NCBI RefSeq assembly: GCF_900128985.1
Contig: NZ_FQUC01000007.1
Span: 62,001 to 126,000 of the forward strand
Direction of reading: 5' to 3'
DNA: 64,000 bases
Source of the DNA: Indolivaga macrotermitis
GTDB lineage: Bacteria; Bacteroidota; Bacteroidia; Bacteroidales; Dysgonomonadaceae
The position numbers and the translations under genes are program-made. The notes under the pieces are model-generated. The model did not search any database. It was not told the origin of the DNA and saw nothing but the letters and a program-made list of their open reading frames with translations. Shown here in pieces: positions 53,320 through 63,125 of the stretch (its first letter is position 1; each line of letters opens with the position of its first letter).

Positions 53320-55017
53320 TTAGAACATAGAGCCTAAGTTTGTTATCGCTTTGTCTATCTGGTCGCAGATAACAGCCAGGCTATTCTTGTCCTTATCTAC
53401 AAAGGTTACTTTACCTTCACCAGACAGATCGGAAGTATTAGCTGTGTACTGATATTTATCTAAAGGTGACAGATATGGCAGGAACTGAGCGGTTGATCTG
53501 TCTATGCCCGAAAGATCTTTAAGCTTAGCAAAGTCACCAAAGAATATAACAGATTTACCTTTGACCAATTCAGTATAATTATTCTTCAAACCGTCTTTAT
53601 TGAGGTTATCATATACCGATTTATTATTGGTTGCAAAGAAAGTATTCTTATTTACACCAAAATATACTTTCTCGCCATCCAGATCCACCAGATATTTTCC
53701 TTCTTCGAGATTCTCACAAACAAATTCATTCTCTTTTATCAAATCACTTAATAAGCGTTTGATATCATCCGGCTTAGAAACATCAGCCATCACATAGAAT
53801 TTAGGAGAAACATTGTCAAGAGTATTAGATCCGTCTTCGAATACGAGCTCTTCATCCAATACACTCGAATCGCCTTCTATCTTTGTATCTTCAACCACTA
53901 CATCGGGCTGAGTTGTATTACTATTCTTCTTCTCGAAAGACGTTAAAGCCATAGTTACATCTCCTTCGCATGACTGAAGAATGGACAGTAACTGTTCTTT
54001 AACTTTAGCATCCCGGCTGTCGGAGTCCAATTTGGATATAATTCCCAGTGTTTTCAGATAGTCAAATACGCCCATACCCTTAACATTAGCTGTAAAAGCA
54101 ACAACAGGGTCAGACTCTATAAACCTAAGATGGTCGCCCTTTATCGTTCCCGACATCTGGGCTGCCAGATCCTTAAATTTCTTTTCAGATTCTGCAGATT
54201 CGAAATAGTATTTACTTGACAGAACAATTTCTCCTTTTTCGAATGACCCGTTAACTCCGGTAGATACACCTTCGAACTGGCTTAGCATCTTTTTCATAGG
54301 ATCCATATACGACAATCCGTAAGGAAGATAAGACAGCCCCAGAGACTCCATTTTATCCAAGCCTTTCATCGAAAAGAATACCGAGAAATCTTTTTGAGTT
54401 TTCGCAAATTCAACATATTCTTTGTTCGAATTAATGCTCTTATCGGCACCTTGTACCAACAAGTCTTTAGACAGTTGGTTAACATCCAACGCATCGGCAG
54501 CATTGCCCGGATCGTTATATGCATTACGTATGTCTGCCAGTATAACAAAACGTTTATTGTTCCATGCAATAGCGCCATCGCTGCCCGGAGTTATCGAATA
54601 GGTATTACCATCTTTAGTGACATTCAAATCGCTTCCGGGATACAATCCGCTAACAACTTCTTTCAGCTTATCGGCATCATTAACACCTATAACAACACCA
54701 TACACTTTCAGGTTAGAGAATACATACACTTCGCCTTTTACGTCCAAGCCCAGAGCATTGGAATTTTTCAGGAAATCATCCAGCAATTTAATTTTTGCAT
54801 CATCTTTCAAGAAAACCCTGTACATATTGAGACCCTGCTGAACGGTAGGGTTCTTGAAAAGATCGTACTGAGATTTTTCAACAAGAGATTTAGTATCGAT
54901 TCTAAGAATATAATTCGCATCCGCTGGAATAGCATTGCTCAGATCAGATGACTGATTACACGACGTAAATATCAGCAATGCAGCTAATATCGTAAATAAA
55001 ATCCGGTTAAAATGCAT
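53320..55017 (-). CDS. DUF4836 family lipoprotein
   Basis: A 565-residue lipoprotein (MHFNRILFTILAALLIFTSC). DUF4836 is indicated by IPADANYILRIDTKSLVEKS and duplicated halves: an N-terminal half up to ~330 and a C-terminal half in which FYVMADVSKPDDIKRLLSDL and KVYFGVNKNTFFATNNK repeat the pattern. Both halves look like periplasmic ligand or lipid-binding folds. An acidic linker (TKIEGDSSVLDEELVFEDGS) joins them. Function unknown. It is 4 bp upstream of the ABC ATPase gene, so it could be an accessory of that transporter. Confidence 0.85.
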   Translation of the reverse strand: MHFNRILFTILAALLIFTSCNQSSDLSNAIPADANYILRIDTKSLVEKSQYDLFKNPTVQQGLNMYRVFLKDDAKIKLLDDFLKNSNALGLDVKGEVYVFSNLKVYGVVIGVNDADKLKEVVSGLYPGSDLNVTKDGNTYSITPGSDGAIAWNNKRFVILADIRNAYNDPGNAADALDVNQLSKDLLVQGADKSINSNKEYVEFAKTQKDFSVFFSMKGLDKMESLGLSYLPYGLSYMDPMKKMLSQFEGVSTGVNGSFEKGEIVLSSKYYFESAESEKKFKDLAAQMSGTIKGDHLRFIESDPVVAFTANVKGMGVFDYLKTLGIISKLDSDSRDAKVKEQLLSILQSCEGDVTMALTSFEKKNSNTTQPDVVVEDTKIEGDSSVLDEELVFEDGSNTLDNVSPKFYVMADVSKPDDIKRLLSDLIKENEFVCENLEEGKYLVDLDGEKVYFGVNKNTFFATNNKSVYDNLNKDGLKNNYTELVKGKSVIFFGDFAKLKDLSGIDRSTAQFLPYLSPLDKYQYTANTSDLSGEGKVTFVDKDKNSLAVICDQIDKAITNLGSMF

Positions 55018-55042
55018 AATTCAATTATGATTAAAAATGAAA

Positions 55043-55072
55043 AAGGATGGCACATTTACATAGGCCACCCTT
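55043..55072 (-). terminator. Terminator of the OmpH/BamA operon
   Basis: On the minus strand AAGGGTGGC (plus 55064-55072) pairs with GCCATCCTT (plus 55043-55051), one G-U wobble, 12-nt loop, followed by TTTCATTTTTAA. It lies between the second OmpH gene and the DUF4836 gene. Confidence 0.65.
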
Positions 55073-55101
55073 ATTATTTATAGTAAATTTGGCTTTACAA
55101 A

Positions 55102-55596
55102 TTAATTGATGCCAAGTTCAGTTTTTACTAATTTACCTGCATCTACAGCACTTGCCGAGATATAAGGTGCAGCACCAACTTCGATGATATAAGTAAATCC
55201 GTTTTTATCGCCTACTGATTTGATAGCAGCCTGCATTTTTTGTTGTAGCGGTGCTAGTAATTGTTGGCGCAAATCAGAAAATTCTTTATCGCTGTTTTGA
55301 AGATATGTTTCGTATCTTTCTTGTATTTGTTGCAATTGTCTTGCCTGATCTTGTGCTACTGCATCTGTAGCCTGACCTGAAGCCTTGAATTCTTCGATTT
55401 TTTTATCATACTCAGCTTGGATAGCTGAAAGGTTCTTTTTGATCTCTTCTTGTTTAGCTCCTAGTTGAGTCTCAACATTTTTAATCTCAGGCATCTGAGT
55501 AAATACCTCTTGAGTATTGATGTATGCCAGCTTGTCCTGAGCAAATGCAGCCATAGGCGCTATAACGATCAAAAGGATAATAAGTTTCTTAAACAT
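55102..55596 (-). CDS. OmpH/Skp family periplasmic chaperone, copy 2
   Basis: A 164-residue protein with a signal peptide (MFKKLIILLIVIAPMAAFAQ). The OmpH domain shows KLAYINTQEVFTQMPEIKNV, long coiled-coil helices (about 40-125) and a C-terminal hydrophobic strand region GFTYIIEVGAAPYISA. Skp captures unfolded outer-membrane proteins in the periplasm. A related copy is directly upstream and bamA follows the same strand order, so it supplies BamA substrates. Confidence 0.93.
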   Translation of the reverse strand: MFKKLIILLIVIAPMAAFAQDKLAYINTQEVFTQMPEIKNVETQLGAKQEEIKKNLSAIQAEYDKKIEEFKASGQATDAVAQDQARQLQQIQERYETYLQNSDKEFSDLRQQLLAPLQQKMQAAIKSVGDKNGFTYIIEVGAAPYISASAVDAGKLVKTELGIN

Positions 55597-55664
55597 AGTT
55601 TTTCGTGTTTCTTGTTATAATTTTTACTTTTACTTTCAATTATTTACGCACAAATGTAAATAAT

Positions 55665-56180
55665 TTATTTTGAATATCCGAGTTTCGCTAAAACTTCATT
55701 ACTGATATCAATCCGGGGTGATGCAAATATCACGCTGCTCGCCGATGCCCTGTCCAGAATCAACTGATATCCTTTGGCTTCCGAAATTTCTTTTACAGCA
55801 TTATAGATATCATCCTGAATAGGTTTTATAAGTGCTTCGCGTCTTTTGAACAATTCGCCGTCAGCACCAAAATACTTCCGTTTCAACTCTTGTGCTTCCT
55901 TTTCTTTTTCTACAATCTCATTTTCTTTTTTGGTCTTTTGTTCTGCCGATAAGAAAACTTGTTCCGACTGATATGATTTATACATATTCTGAACCTGTTG
56001 CTGCGCAGTTTCTACTTCCGACTGCCACTTCTTCGATACAGCCTCCAATTGCTGGTTGGCTGTTTCGTAGCTACTTATGTTCTTTAGAATATATTCCATA
56101 TCTATCAACGCAAACTTTTGCGAATAACTGCTTGCCGTAAATGCTACGAATAGCCCGAATAATAAAACTAACTTCTTCAT
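55665..56180 (-). CDS. OmpH/Skp family periplasmic chaperone, copy 1
   Basis: A 171-residue OmpH family protein with a signal peptide (VAFTASSYSQ). KFALIDMEYILKNISSYETA starts the mature domain, a coiled coil rich in Glu and Lys follows (EKEKEAQELKRKYFGADGEL), and GYQLILDRASASSVIFASP ends it. It differs from the second copy in its coiled-coil composition; tandem OmpH genes after bamA are common in Bacteroidales. It is 85 bp downstream of bamA. Confidence 0.93.
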   Translation of the reverse strand: MKKLVLLFGLFVAFTASSYSQKFALIDMEYILKNISSYETANQQLEAVSKKWQSEVETAQQQVQNMYKSYQSEQVFLSAEQKTKKENEIVEKEKEAQELKRKYFGADGELFKRREALIKPIQDDIYNAVKEISEAKGYQLILDRASASSVIFASPRIDISNEVLAKLGYSK

Positions 56181-56265
56181 ATTTCCTGAAATTTTATGTG
56201 CTTATACATAAAAGACGCTTATTTCGCCAAATAGTTTATTTACAGATACCCAAATAGTGTTAAAA

Positions 56266-58929
56266 TTAGAATTCCTGTCCGATAATAAAGTGGAACTGGC
56301 TACCGCTATATTGCCTGCTGCCATTCACCTTATCGAAACCGTATGCCCAGTCGATACCGATAAGCCCGATCATAGGAAGCATGATACGCGCACCGAATCC
56401 GGCAGAACGTTTCAGATCAAAAGGATTAAAGTCTTTAATATTATCCCACGCATTACCTGCTTCTACAAACGAAAGTACATAGATGGTAGAACTAGGTTCG
56501 AGTATCAGAGGATATCTTAACTCCAAAGCCAGACGTGTGTAGGCACTAGAGTAATATCCGATAGATCCGTTTTCGTAACCACGGAGCCCGATTGTTTCTG
56601 TGGCATATCCCGATGAATATCCCGACATACCGTCACCCCCCATATAGAAGGTTTCGAATGGCGATTTCTTATGTTTGTTATAATATCCTACAAATCCGTA
56701 CTCGGCACGGGTCATCAATACCGGAGTTTTTTGGATAGAAGGCATCAGAGATACGAATGTTTTTGATTTGAATTTCCATTTGTGGTATTCAACCCAGCGG
56801 TATTTTTCACCCGATTCTGTTCCATCTTCATTAAGAGCAATTGCCGCATAGTCTTTTCCGTCCCATGCCGAATATGGAGGAGTTGCCTGTACACTCAACG
56901 AGAATTGTGATCCACGACGGGTATATACAGGTTGGTCCATAGAGTTACGTGACAGGGTTAATGACAAGCTGATATTGTTGCTCGATCCGTTAGGAACAAG
57001 GAAGTATTCCCAGTTTTTCATTTTATACAACTGGTAAGACAATCCGGCTTCTATCTGGAAATAGTCATCAGGCCAGTTCAAACGCTTACCATAACCAACC
57101 GAAAGACCCAATGTTTTGATCGACTTATCAGGGTCAAGCGCATTGTTATAATAGCTATTGTCGTAACCCGAATTATAATAACTGCTGTAATAATTGTTAT
57201 AATAGCTGTTGTTGTAATAATTGCTGTTCACACCTGTTTGCACAGAGTAATAAGCTCCTACTGATAAGAAATTAGGTCTCTTGCCACCAAACCATGGATC
57301 GGTAAACGAAATCGAATAGGATTGATAGTATTTACCATTGGTTTGTCCACTCAACTGCAATGTTTGTCCTTCTCCCTGAGGTATGATTCCTTTATAAGAA
57401 CCGGGATTCAACAGGTTTTTCAATGAGAAGTTCGTAAACTTCAAGCTTAAGCGTCCCAATACTCCGGTTTGTCCCCATCCTGCTGAGAACTCGATCTGGT
57501 CATTGGCTTTCGATGCCAACGGATAAGCAATATCCACAGTTCCCGATTCCGGGTCGGGTTGAATATCCGGCTGAAGTTTCTCTGGGTCGAAGTGTCCCAT
57601 CTGGGCAACCTCACGGAGCGAACGCATCAAATCGTCACGGCTGAATAATGCTCCGGGTTTAGTTCTCAACTCACGGCGGACAATATCTTCATATAGACGG
57701 TCGTTACCCGAGATAGAGACTTTACGGATAGTTGCTTTTGGCCCCTCAACAATACGGATTTCGAGGTCGATCGAGTCATTCTCGATATTCACTTCCACAG
57801 GATCGGCCTGATAGAATATATAACCGTTATTATAATAGAAGGCATTACCTACAGCATCTTCATCTGCAACCAAACGGTCACTCAATTTTTTCTGATTGTA
57901 AATGTCTCCGGCTTTCATATTCAAAGCCATATTTAACTGGTCTGTCGAGAACTCGGTATTACCAACCCAGTTAATCTTACGGACATAATATTTCTGCCCT
58001 TCTTCCAGTTTTATATCGATGTTTACTTTCTTATCATTATACTTATATACAGTGTCCCACAAGATACGGGCATCACGGTATCCAAGCTCATTGTATTTAC
58101 TTATAAGGTGTTCTTTATCTTCCTCATAGCTCTCGGGAACATAGTTTGTCGAACGTAGGAAGTTCCTGATTTTTGCAGACATCGTATGTTTATGGCGAGT
58201 TTTCTTCATCGCCTTTTCCAATGTCTTGGCATTGACTTCCTCATTACCTTCGAAAACAATATTGTTAACTTTGATTTTTTCCTTTTTATTTACATCGATA
58301 CCCAAAATAATCTGGTTCTCTTTAGACAGGTCTTCTGTTTGGGTGATGTTTATAATCGCATTATTAAAACCTTTTCCTTCGAAGTATTTTTTGATTATAC
58401 TCTTGGCACGGTCTACCATGTTAGGTGTTATCTGGTTTCCTTTTACCACACCTATTTTACTTTCCAGATCTTCTCTTTCGCCCTTCTTTACTCCGGTAAA
58501 TGAGATATCGGAAATACGTGGACGGTCTGTTAACTCAAGGTTCAGCCAGATCTTATCACCTTCTATTTTTGTCGCGGTAATCTTTATATCCGAAAATAAT
58601 CCTTGTTTCCAAAAACGTTTCACCGCATTGGTTATCTCCGAGCCGGGAATATCTACTTTATCGCCAACCGACAAACCCGAAAAACTAATCAATACATAGT
58701 CTTCATAGAGCGCATTCTTTAAACCCGAGATCGTAATGTCTGCAATTTCGTATTTCTGGGGAGTAAGAGAGTATGTTATTACCGGAAGCGGTAATTTCGA
58801 AGACTGTGTCGTATTTGCTAACACCTTATTAATGGCTTCTACCGAAACTGAGTCCGCAACCTGAGCCTTTGCTCCAAAATTGAAGACAAATAGAGAGAAT
58901 GATAAAGCAAATAAACCTCTTTTGAACAT
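56266..58929 (-). CDS. bamA: Outer-membrane protein assembly factor BamA
   Basis: An 887-residue Omp85 protein that inserts beta-barrels into the outer membrane. After the signal (LFVFNFGAKAQ) come five POTRA domains, each recognisable by its conserved glycine (residues of about 60-450; e.g. ISDISFTGVKKGEREDLESK, VNNIVFEGNEEVNAKTLEKA). The barrel spans about 480-887, with the conserved GLRGYENGSIG (substituting VRGY) and the C-terminal aromatic QFHFIIGQEF. A Tyr/Asn-rich insertion at about 567-596 is described separately. It heads the OmpH pair and follows uppS. Confidence 0.97.
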   Translation of the reverse strand: MFKRGLFALSFSLFVFNFGAKAQVADSVSVEAINKVLANTTQSSKLPLPVITYSLTPQKYEIADITISGLKNALYEDYVLISFSGLSVGDKVDIPGSEITNAVKRFWKQGLFSDIKITATKIEGDKIWLNLELTDRPRISDISFTGVKKGEREDLESKIGVVKGNQITPNMVDRAKSIIKKYFEGKGFNNAIINITQTEDLSKENQIILGIDVNKKEKIKVNNIVFEGNEEVNAKTLEKAMKKTRHKHTMSAKIRNFLRSTNYVPESYEEDKEHLISKYNELGYRDARILWDTVYKYNDKKVNIDIKLEEGQKYYVRKINWVGNTEFSTDQLNMALNMKAGDIYNQKKLSDRLVADEDAVGNAFYYNNGYIFYQADPVEVNIENDSIDLEIRIVEGPKATIRKVSISGNDRLYEDIVRRELRTKPGALFSRDDLMRSLREVAQMGHFDPEKLQPDIQPDPESGTVDIAYPLASKANDQIEFSAGWGQTGVLGRLSLKFTNFSLKNLLNPGSYKGIIPQGEGQTLQLSGQTNGKYYQSYSISFTDPWFGGKRPNFLSVGAYYSVQTGVNSNYYNNSYYNNYYSSYYNSGYDNSYYNNALDPDKSIKTLGLSVGYGKRLNWPDDYFQIEAGLSYQLYKMKNWEYFLVPNGSSNNISLSLTLSRNSMDQPVYTRRGSQFSLSVQATPPYSAWDGKDYAAIALNEDGTESGEKYRWVEYHKWKFKSKTFVSLMPSIQKTPVLMTRAEYGFVGYYNKHKKSPFETFYMGGDGMSGYSSGYATETIGLRGYENGSIGYYSSAYTRLALELRYPLILEPSSTIYVLSFVEAGNAWDNIKDFNPFDLKRSAGFGARIMLPMIGLIGIDWAYGFDKVNGSRQYSGSQFHFIIGQEF
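57142..57229 (-). repeat. Tyr/Asn/Ser-rich tandem repeat inside bamA
   Basis: Encodes about 30 residues of the barrel (11 Tyr, 10 Asn, 6 Ser), built from units like SYYNN and SSYYNS. The DNA string TTGTTATAATAGCT is repeated, 51 bp apart and in frame, with related triplet units between. Most likely a surface loop grown by slippage or unequal crossover. Confidence 0.75.
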
Positions 58930-58953
58930 ATTTTTATTTTTGTTTAATTCTGA

Positions 58954-59691
58954 TTAGCCCTTAACTTGTTCGCTTGTTTTTCCAAAACGTCTTTCTCTTG
59001 TCTGATAATCGAGAATAGAATCACAAAAAGCCTCTTCTCTGAAATCAGGCCATAACACATCCGAAAAAACCAATTCGGCATATGCTATTTGCCACAAAAG
59101 AAAATTACTGATACGGAATTCGCCTCCGGTACGGATCAATAGGTCGGGATCTGGTATTTCCCGGGTAGTAAGGTAATCCGATACAGTAGTTTCATCAATA
59201 TCTTTTATCAGCCCGTTTTTGAAATCCTCAGCGATATGTTGTACGGCATTGGTTATCTCCCATCTCGAAGAATAACTGATAGCTAATACAATGGTTAACC
59301 CCGAAGACTGAGATGTATCATCAATACATTTATCAAGTGCAGCCCGGGTAGTATCCGGTAAGCGTTGAATATCGCCGATAGCTTTGAGCCTTATGTTGTT
59401 TTTTAGAAGTGACGGAGTCTCATGAACTACAGACTCGACCAGTAAATCCATTAATGCAGATACTTCTTCTTCTGGGCGGTTCCAGTTTTCGGTCGAAAAA
59501 GTATATAATGTAACATACTTGATATCCAGTCTGGCGGCTGTTTCTGTTATTGCACGTACTGATTCGGCTCCTTCTTTGTGTCCGAAAGTACGATCGAGGC
59601 CTCTCTGTTTAGCCCAACGCCCGTTGCCGTCCATTATGATAGCAACATGCTGTGGGATCCTTTCTTTACTTATATCCTCTAAAAAAGCCAT
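58954..59691 (-). CDS. uppS: Isoprenyl transferase (undecaprenyl diphosphate synthase)
   Basis: A 245-residue cis-prenyltransferase that builds the undecaprenyl diphosphate carrier for cell-wall and LPS sugars. The active-site start is [20 protein letters not shown], with [12 protein letters not shown] and the C-terminal [20 protein letters not shown]; the expected DxG and RTxG binding residues are intact. It lies 25 bp ahead of bamA in the same operon, coupling carrier lipid synthesis with outer-membrane assembly. Confidence 0.97.
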   Translation of the reverse strand: MAFLEDISKERIPQHVAIIMDGNGRWAKQRGLDRTFGHKEGAESVRAITETAARLDIKYVTLYTFSTENWNRPEEEVSALMDLLVESVVHETPSLLKNNIRLKAIGDIQRLPDTTRAALDKCIDDTSQSSGLTIVLAISYSSRWEITNAVQHIAEDFKNGLIKDIDETTVSDYLTTREIPDPDLLIRTGGEFRISNFLLWQIAYAELVFSDVLWPDFREEAFCDSILDYQTRERRFGKTSEQVKG

Positions 59692-59708
59692 TTTTTATAT
59701 TTTAATTC

Positions 59709-60425
59709 TTAATACAGACTGTTTATACACGATTTGGAACGGACACCGAAATCCCAGGTTATGGAAAACATGGTTAACACATACCAATCTTTATTCTTAA
59801 AAAAATTACTCTCTATCTTGTAGGGGTCTTCCAAATTAAATCCGTCGCTTTTGGATGTCACATCAAATGAATCTCCAAAGAGCTTCCGAAACGAGAATTC
59901 GAAACCTACATTCAGCCTTTCCTTCCATTTATATTTAAGTCCGATACCCAAAGGCAGGTTAGCCCCAAAGAAAGACTTATCACCACTCCCATACGTTACC
60001 CCTAATCCGGTAAACAGGTAAGGAGATAAGCGTCTGGTACCCAAATACTGGTACTTATCGCTATAATGAAAAAAATTATACTCGACCTGTCCTCCCAGCT
60101 CATAAAATGTACGGCTAAACGAAGCGTTCTCTCCTCCCGGAAATACATTTCCCGATTTGCGGGTATCTCCCGAAACCCCTCCTATCAGAAAATTGCCTTT
60201 GTAAGCCCACCTGAAATTACGGTTGTACCTGAAAATCACACCTGTCGCTAAATGAGGGCTCTGAAAAAGCTTTGACTTATTGGCATCTCCCATATAAAAA
60301 GACGTGCCTAAAGTGCCTCCTATTTCATATTCATATTCCTGAGCAAAACCCTTTTGAGGGAAAATAAGAATTACGAATAACAATAAGATGCCACATACTT
60401 TTTCTTTATTTTGCCTTAGCTTCAT
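59709..60425 (-). CDS. DUF6089 family outer-membrane barrel protein
   Basis: A 238-residue outer-membrane protein with signal FPQKGFAQEYEYE. DUF6089 pattern: YEIGGTLGTSFYMGDANKSK, FRYNRNFRWAYKGNFLIGGV, and GLKYKWKERLNVGFEFSFRK. It is a small beta-barrel found next to bamA and uppS in Bacteroidota, probably aiding outer-membrane assembly; the function is unproven. 17 bp separate it from uppS. Confidence 0.9.
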   Translation of the reverse strand: MKLRQNKEKVCGILLLFVILIFPQKGFAQEYEYEIGGTLGTSFYMGDANKSKLFQSPHLATGVIFRYNRNFRWAYKGNFLIGGVSGDTRKSGNVFPGGENASFSRTFYELGGQVEYNFFHYSDKYQYLGTRRLSPYLFTGLGVTYGSGDKSFFGANLPLGIGLKYKWKERLNVGFEFSFRKLFGDSFDVTSKSDGFNLEDPYKIESNFFKNKDWYVLTMFSITWDFGVRSKSCINSLY

Positions 60426-60433
60426 TTAGTTAA

Positions 60434-60446
60434 AGGTTTCAAACCT
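60434..60446. repeat. Short palindromic repeat AGGTTT-C-AAACCT
   Basis: A 6-bp stem with a one-base centre in the 35-bp gap between the DUF6089 and DUF6242 genes. The flanks (AA before, G after) also match the copy at 46834-46848. Confidence 0.5.
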
Positions 60447-60460
60447 GCAAATACTGATGA

Positions 60461-61870
60461 TCAGGGGATAAGACTATTTAACCGTCCTCTCCATACATCA
60501 TTGAGGTATGTACCACTTTCGGATACTCCTCCGAATATCCAAATATAATTCTGATCGTCTACTATAACAGACTGATCTTTTCTTTTTGTTATCTGCGAAC
60601 TCAACATCTGTTTTGACGGTGCTTCTTCCCACTTTTCGCCCCACGCTGTCGATATATAAAATTGATTCAGTTGCAATACATACATCTTACTGTCATAAGC
60701 GAACAGCGACACCCCTGTTCCCGAGAAAAGTGAATTTTTCGAATAAGGACTTAATTCCAGTCCCTGATCGGTATTCTTCACCAACCATGTTGTAGGCAAA
60801 TTAACCGACGACTGGCTTACTCCTCCCGAAATAATCAGCATGCGGCTATTTTTCGTTGTGGAGAAATTGGTATAATCAGAAGCTCCCTTCAACGGGAAGT
60901 TTGCAGGCACAGTATTATCAGCCGGCGAAACAGAAAGGTATTCGACCTGAGTTATAGTCTGCATATCTTTTGTTTTACCAAAGTAATAGCTACCATCTTC
61001 CTCAAATGTAACTAAAAGCTGATCATCCGTTCTGTTCTCGGCAGGTAACACTCCCAATATTGATTCTACCACCTTGTTGGATGTCAGTTTCGACCAGGTT
61101 GTTCCTGTAGTTGATTTGTACGCTGTACCGGATTTATCTATTCCGTAAAACACATCATTCAATACCGAGATACTCTTAGGGTTGAATGTACCGGGCATAC
61201 CTGTTAAAGTTTGTTCTTTCCATACTATAGAATTCACTGCTGTTGAATACAACTTGGCAGCTCCGTTTACAATTGTATATGTGAAGAACGAAGGTACATC
61301 CTGCTCATCTTTTGCCAACAGGGTTTTAGACTCTCCTATAGATGCCGGATAAGAAGACATCTTATCCCACAAGATAGTATCGGGATCTACTTTATGAATA
61401 CGTATATCGAAGTTATATGTTTTGGATGTTCCTCCATAAGATGCTACTTTGAAAGACATAGGCGCTTTTCCAACAAAAACAGAATCCGACAGATTCCAGT
61501 CATATCCGTTTATCGAGTCAGGGCTAAAGATAGTAACCTTAGATACTCCGTACGTCGAATTGAATGTAAGGGATAATGCCACCTTCTCAAGGATAGTTCC
61601 ATAAGGCATGGAATCCTGATTATATATAGATCCACTAACCTGATCTATCGAAAACTTAGTTTTATTGACTATTGCAAATATGCTATTTTGTTCGATCTGC
61701 TCCAGAGAATCAGACACTTGCCGAACAGGAGCAACCATAGAAAATGAATATATCTGTGCATCTTTCGACGAAGAAGTGTAATCTGTTGTACTACTACTAT
61801 CATTACATGACGAGAATAAAAAAGAAAGAAACAGGCTGGGAAATAAATAGATTATATACTTTATATTCAT
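60461..61870 (-). CDS. DUF6242 family lipoprotein with kelch-like repeats
   Basis: A 469-residue lipoprotein (LFLSFLFSSCNDSS). An ATG at 61870 starts the signal; the frame could extend ten codons more. The N-terminal 150 residues have Ig/DUF6242 features (QIYSFSMVAPVRQVSDS), and the C-terminal part has propeller-like blades (LNDVFYGIDKSGTAYKSTTG, IWIFGGVSESGTYLNDVWRG) resembling kelch repeats. It is a surface or periplasmic lipoprotein of unknown ligand, upstream of DUF6089 on the same strand. Confidence 0.82.
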   Translation of the reverse strand: MNIKYIIYLFPSLFLSFLFSSCNDSSSTTDYTSSSKDAQIYSFSMVAPVRQVSDSLEQIEQNSIFAIVNKTKFSIDQVSGSIYNQDSMPYGTILEKVALSLTFNSTYGVSKVTIFSPDSINGYDWNLSDSVFVGKAPMSFKVASYGGTSKTYNFDIRIHKVDPDTILWDKMSSYPASIGESKTLLAKDEQDVPSFFTYTIVNGAAKLYSTAVNSIVWKEQTLTGMPGTFNPKSISVLNDVFYGIDKSGTAYKSTTGTTWSKLTSNKVVESILGVLPAENRTDDQLLVTFEEDGSYYFGKTKDMQTITQVEYLSVSPADNTVPANFPLKGASDYTNFSTTKNSRMLIISGGVSQSSVNLPTTWLVKNTDQGLELSPYSKNSLFSGTGVSLFAYDSKMYVLQLNQFYISTAWGEKWEEAPSKQMLSSQITKRKDQSVIVDDQNYIWIFGGVSESGTYLNDVWRGRLNSLIP

Positions 61871-61949
61871 TTTGTTTATACAGTTTTTATACAGTATCAA
61901 TGTGCAAAAATAGAAAGATTTTCCACTTAAACTCGCAGAAAACCAATAT

Positions 61950-63017
61950 TTATAATATTTTATATTTCTCTACATTACTTAAATGTATTGCCTGCGAACA
62001 GCCAATCTCTTTATCATCTATAAGAACACCATCGATCCGAGGGGCTTTTACACCGCTCTCAAATATAATATCGGCGACTTCGATATAAGCCTCGTCCCAA
62101 GCTTTTGCATCGATAAAAGATTGCAGGAGAAGGGCACCGCCTTCTACTAAAACCGAATTAATCTTCCGGCTGTGTAATTCCCTCATAATTACGGGAATCA
62201 TTTCCTTTCCAAAAGGTATTTCTACAAAAGAAGTCCTTTTCCGGTTATTATTTTCGGGAGCTTTTTCACAAAACACAATAGTATCGACATTATCATCGAG
62301 CACCTGATAATCGGATGGTACGCGCAAAGAGCGGTCCAGAATGAGCCGCACAGGATTCCTGCCGGCCCAATAGCGGGTCGTCAACGACGGATTATCATTC
62401 ACTGCAGTATTGGTAGCCACCATAATAGAGGCAACTTCAGATCTCATTTTATGTACCAACATACGGGTATAAGTATTCGAAATAGGCGTCGGTATCTTCG
62501 GTTTTCCTTCTACTCTGGCACGATCAATATATCCGTCTCTGGTCTGAGCCCATTTCAAATATATATAAGGCCTGTTTTCCTGCTGAGCGGCAAAGAAACC
62601 TTTGTTTAAGTTGCGGGCTTCTGCCTCAAGCACCCCTGTTTTTACTTCTATTCCGGCTTCTTTCAACATATTTATACCACGTCCCGAGACTTTAAAGTAC
62701 GGATCGAGTGTCGCAATCACTACTTTGGGAATACGGCTGTCTATTATCAGTTGCGAACACGGTGGAGTCTTTCCATAATGCGAACATGGTTCGAGCGACA
62801 CATAAATTGTCGATTCACAAAGCAGGCTTTTATCTTTCACACTATTGATAGCATTTACCTCAGCATGAGCTTTACCATATTCACGGTGATAACCTTCGCC
62901 TATGATCTTTCCTTTGTGAACCACAACTGCACCCACCATCGGATTAGGAGAAACGTGCCCACTGCCGTTAGCAGCAAGCTGTAAACACCGTTGCATATAA
63001 TATTCGTCTGTATACAT
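61950..63017 (-). CDS. ribD: Bifunctional diaminohydroxyphosphoribosylaminopyrimidine deaminase/reductase
   Basis: A 355-residue riboflavin biosynthesis enzyme. The N-terminal deaminase domain has MQRCLQLAANGSGHVSPNPM and the zinc ligands in HAEVNAIN and PCSHYGKTPPC. The C-terminal reductase domain carries MLVHKMRSEVASIMVATN and INSVLVEGGALLLQSFIDA (NADPH region). Full length. It is divergent from prmC, 108 bp away. Confidence 0.96.
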   Translation of the reverse strand: MYTDEYYMQRCLQLAANGSGHVSPNPMVGAVVVHKGKIIGEGYHREYGKAHAEVNAINSVKDKSLLCESTIYVSLEPCSHYGKTPPCSQLIIDSRIPKVVIATLDPYFKVSGRGINMLKEAGIEVKTGVLEAEARNLNKGFFAAQQENRPYIYLKWAQTRDGYIDRARVEGKPKIPTPISNTYTRMLVHKMRSEVASIMVATNTAVNDNPSLTTRYWAGRNPVRLILDRSLRVPSDYQVLDDNVDTIVFCEKAPENNNRKRTSFVEIPFGKEMIPVIMRELHSRKINSVLVEGGALLLQSFIDAKAWDEAYIEVADIIFESGVKAPRIDGVLIDDKEIGCSQAIHLSNVEKYKIL

Positions 63018-63125
63018 TCTTATTCAGATAGATTCGTTCGCCCAAATACAGGATTTGCCGTTTATTTTAAAATATTTACTTTTGTTCTTTTACTCTTGTA
63101 CCGATAAACTTTATTCTTCGCTGAT

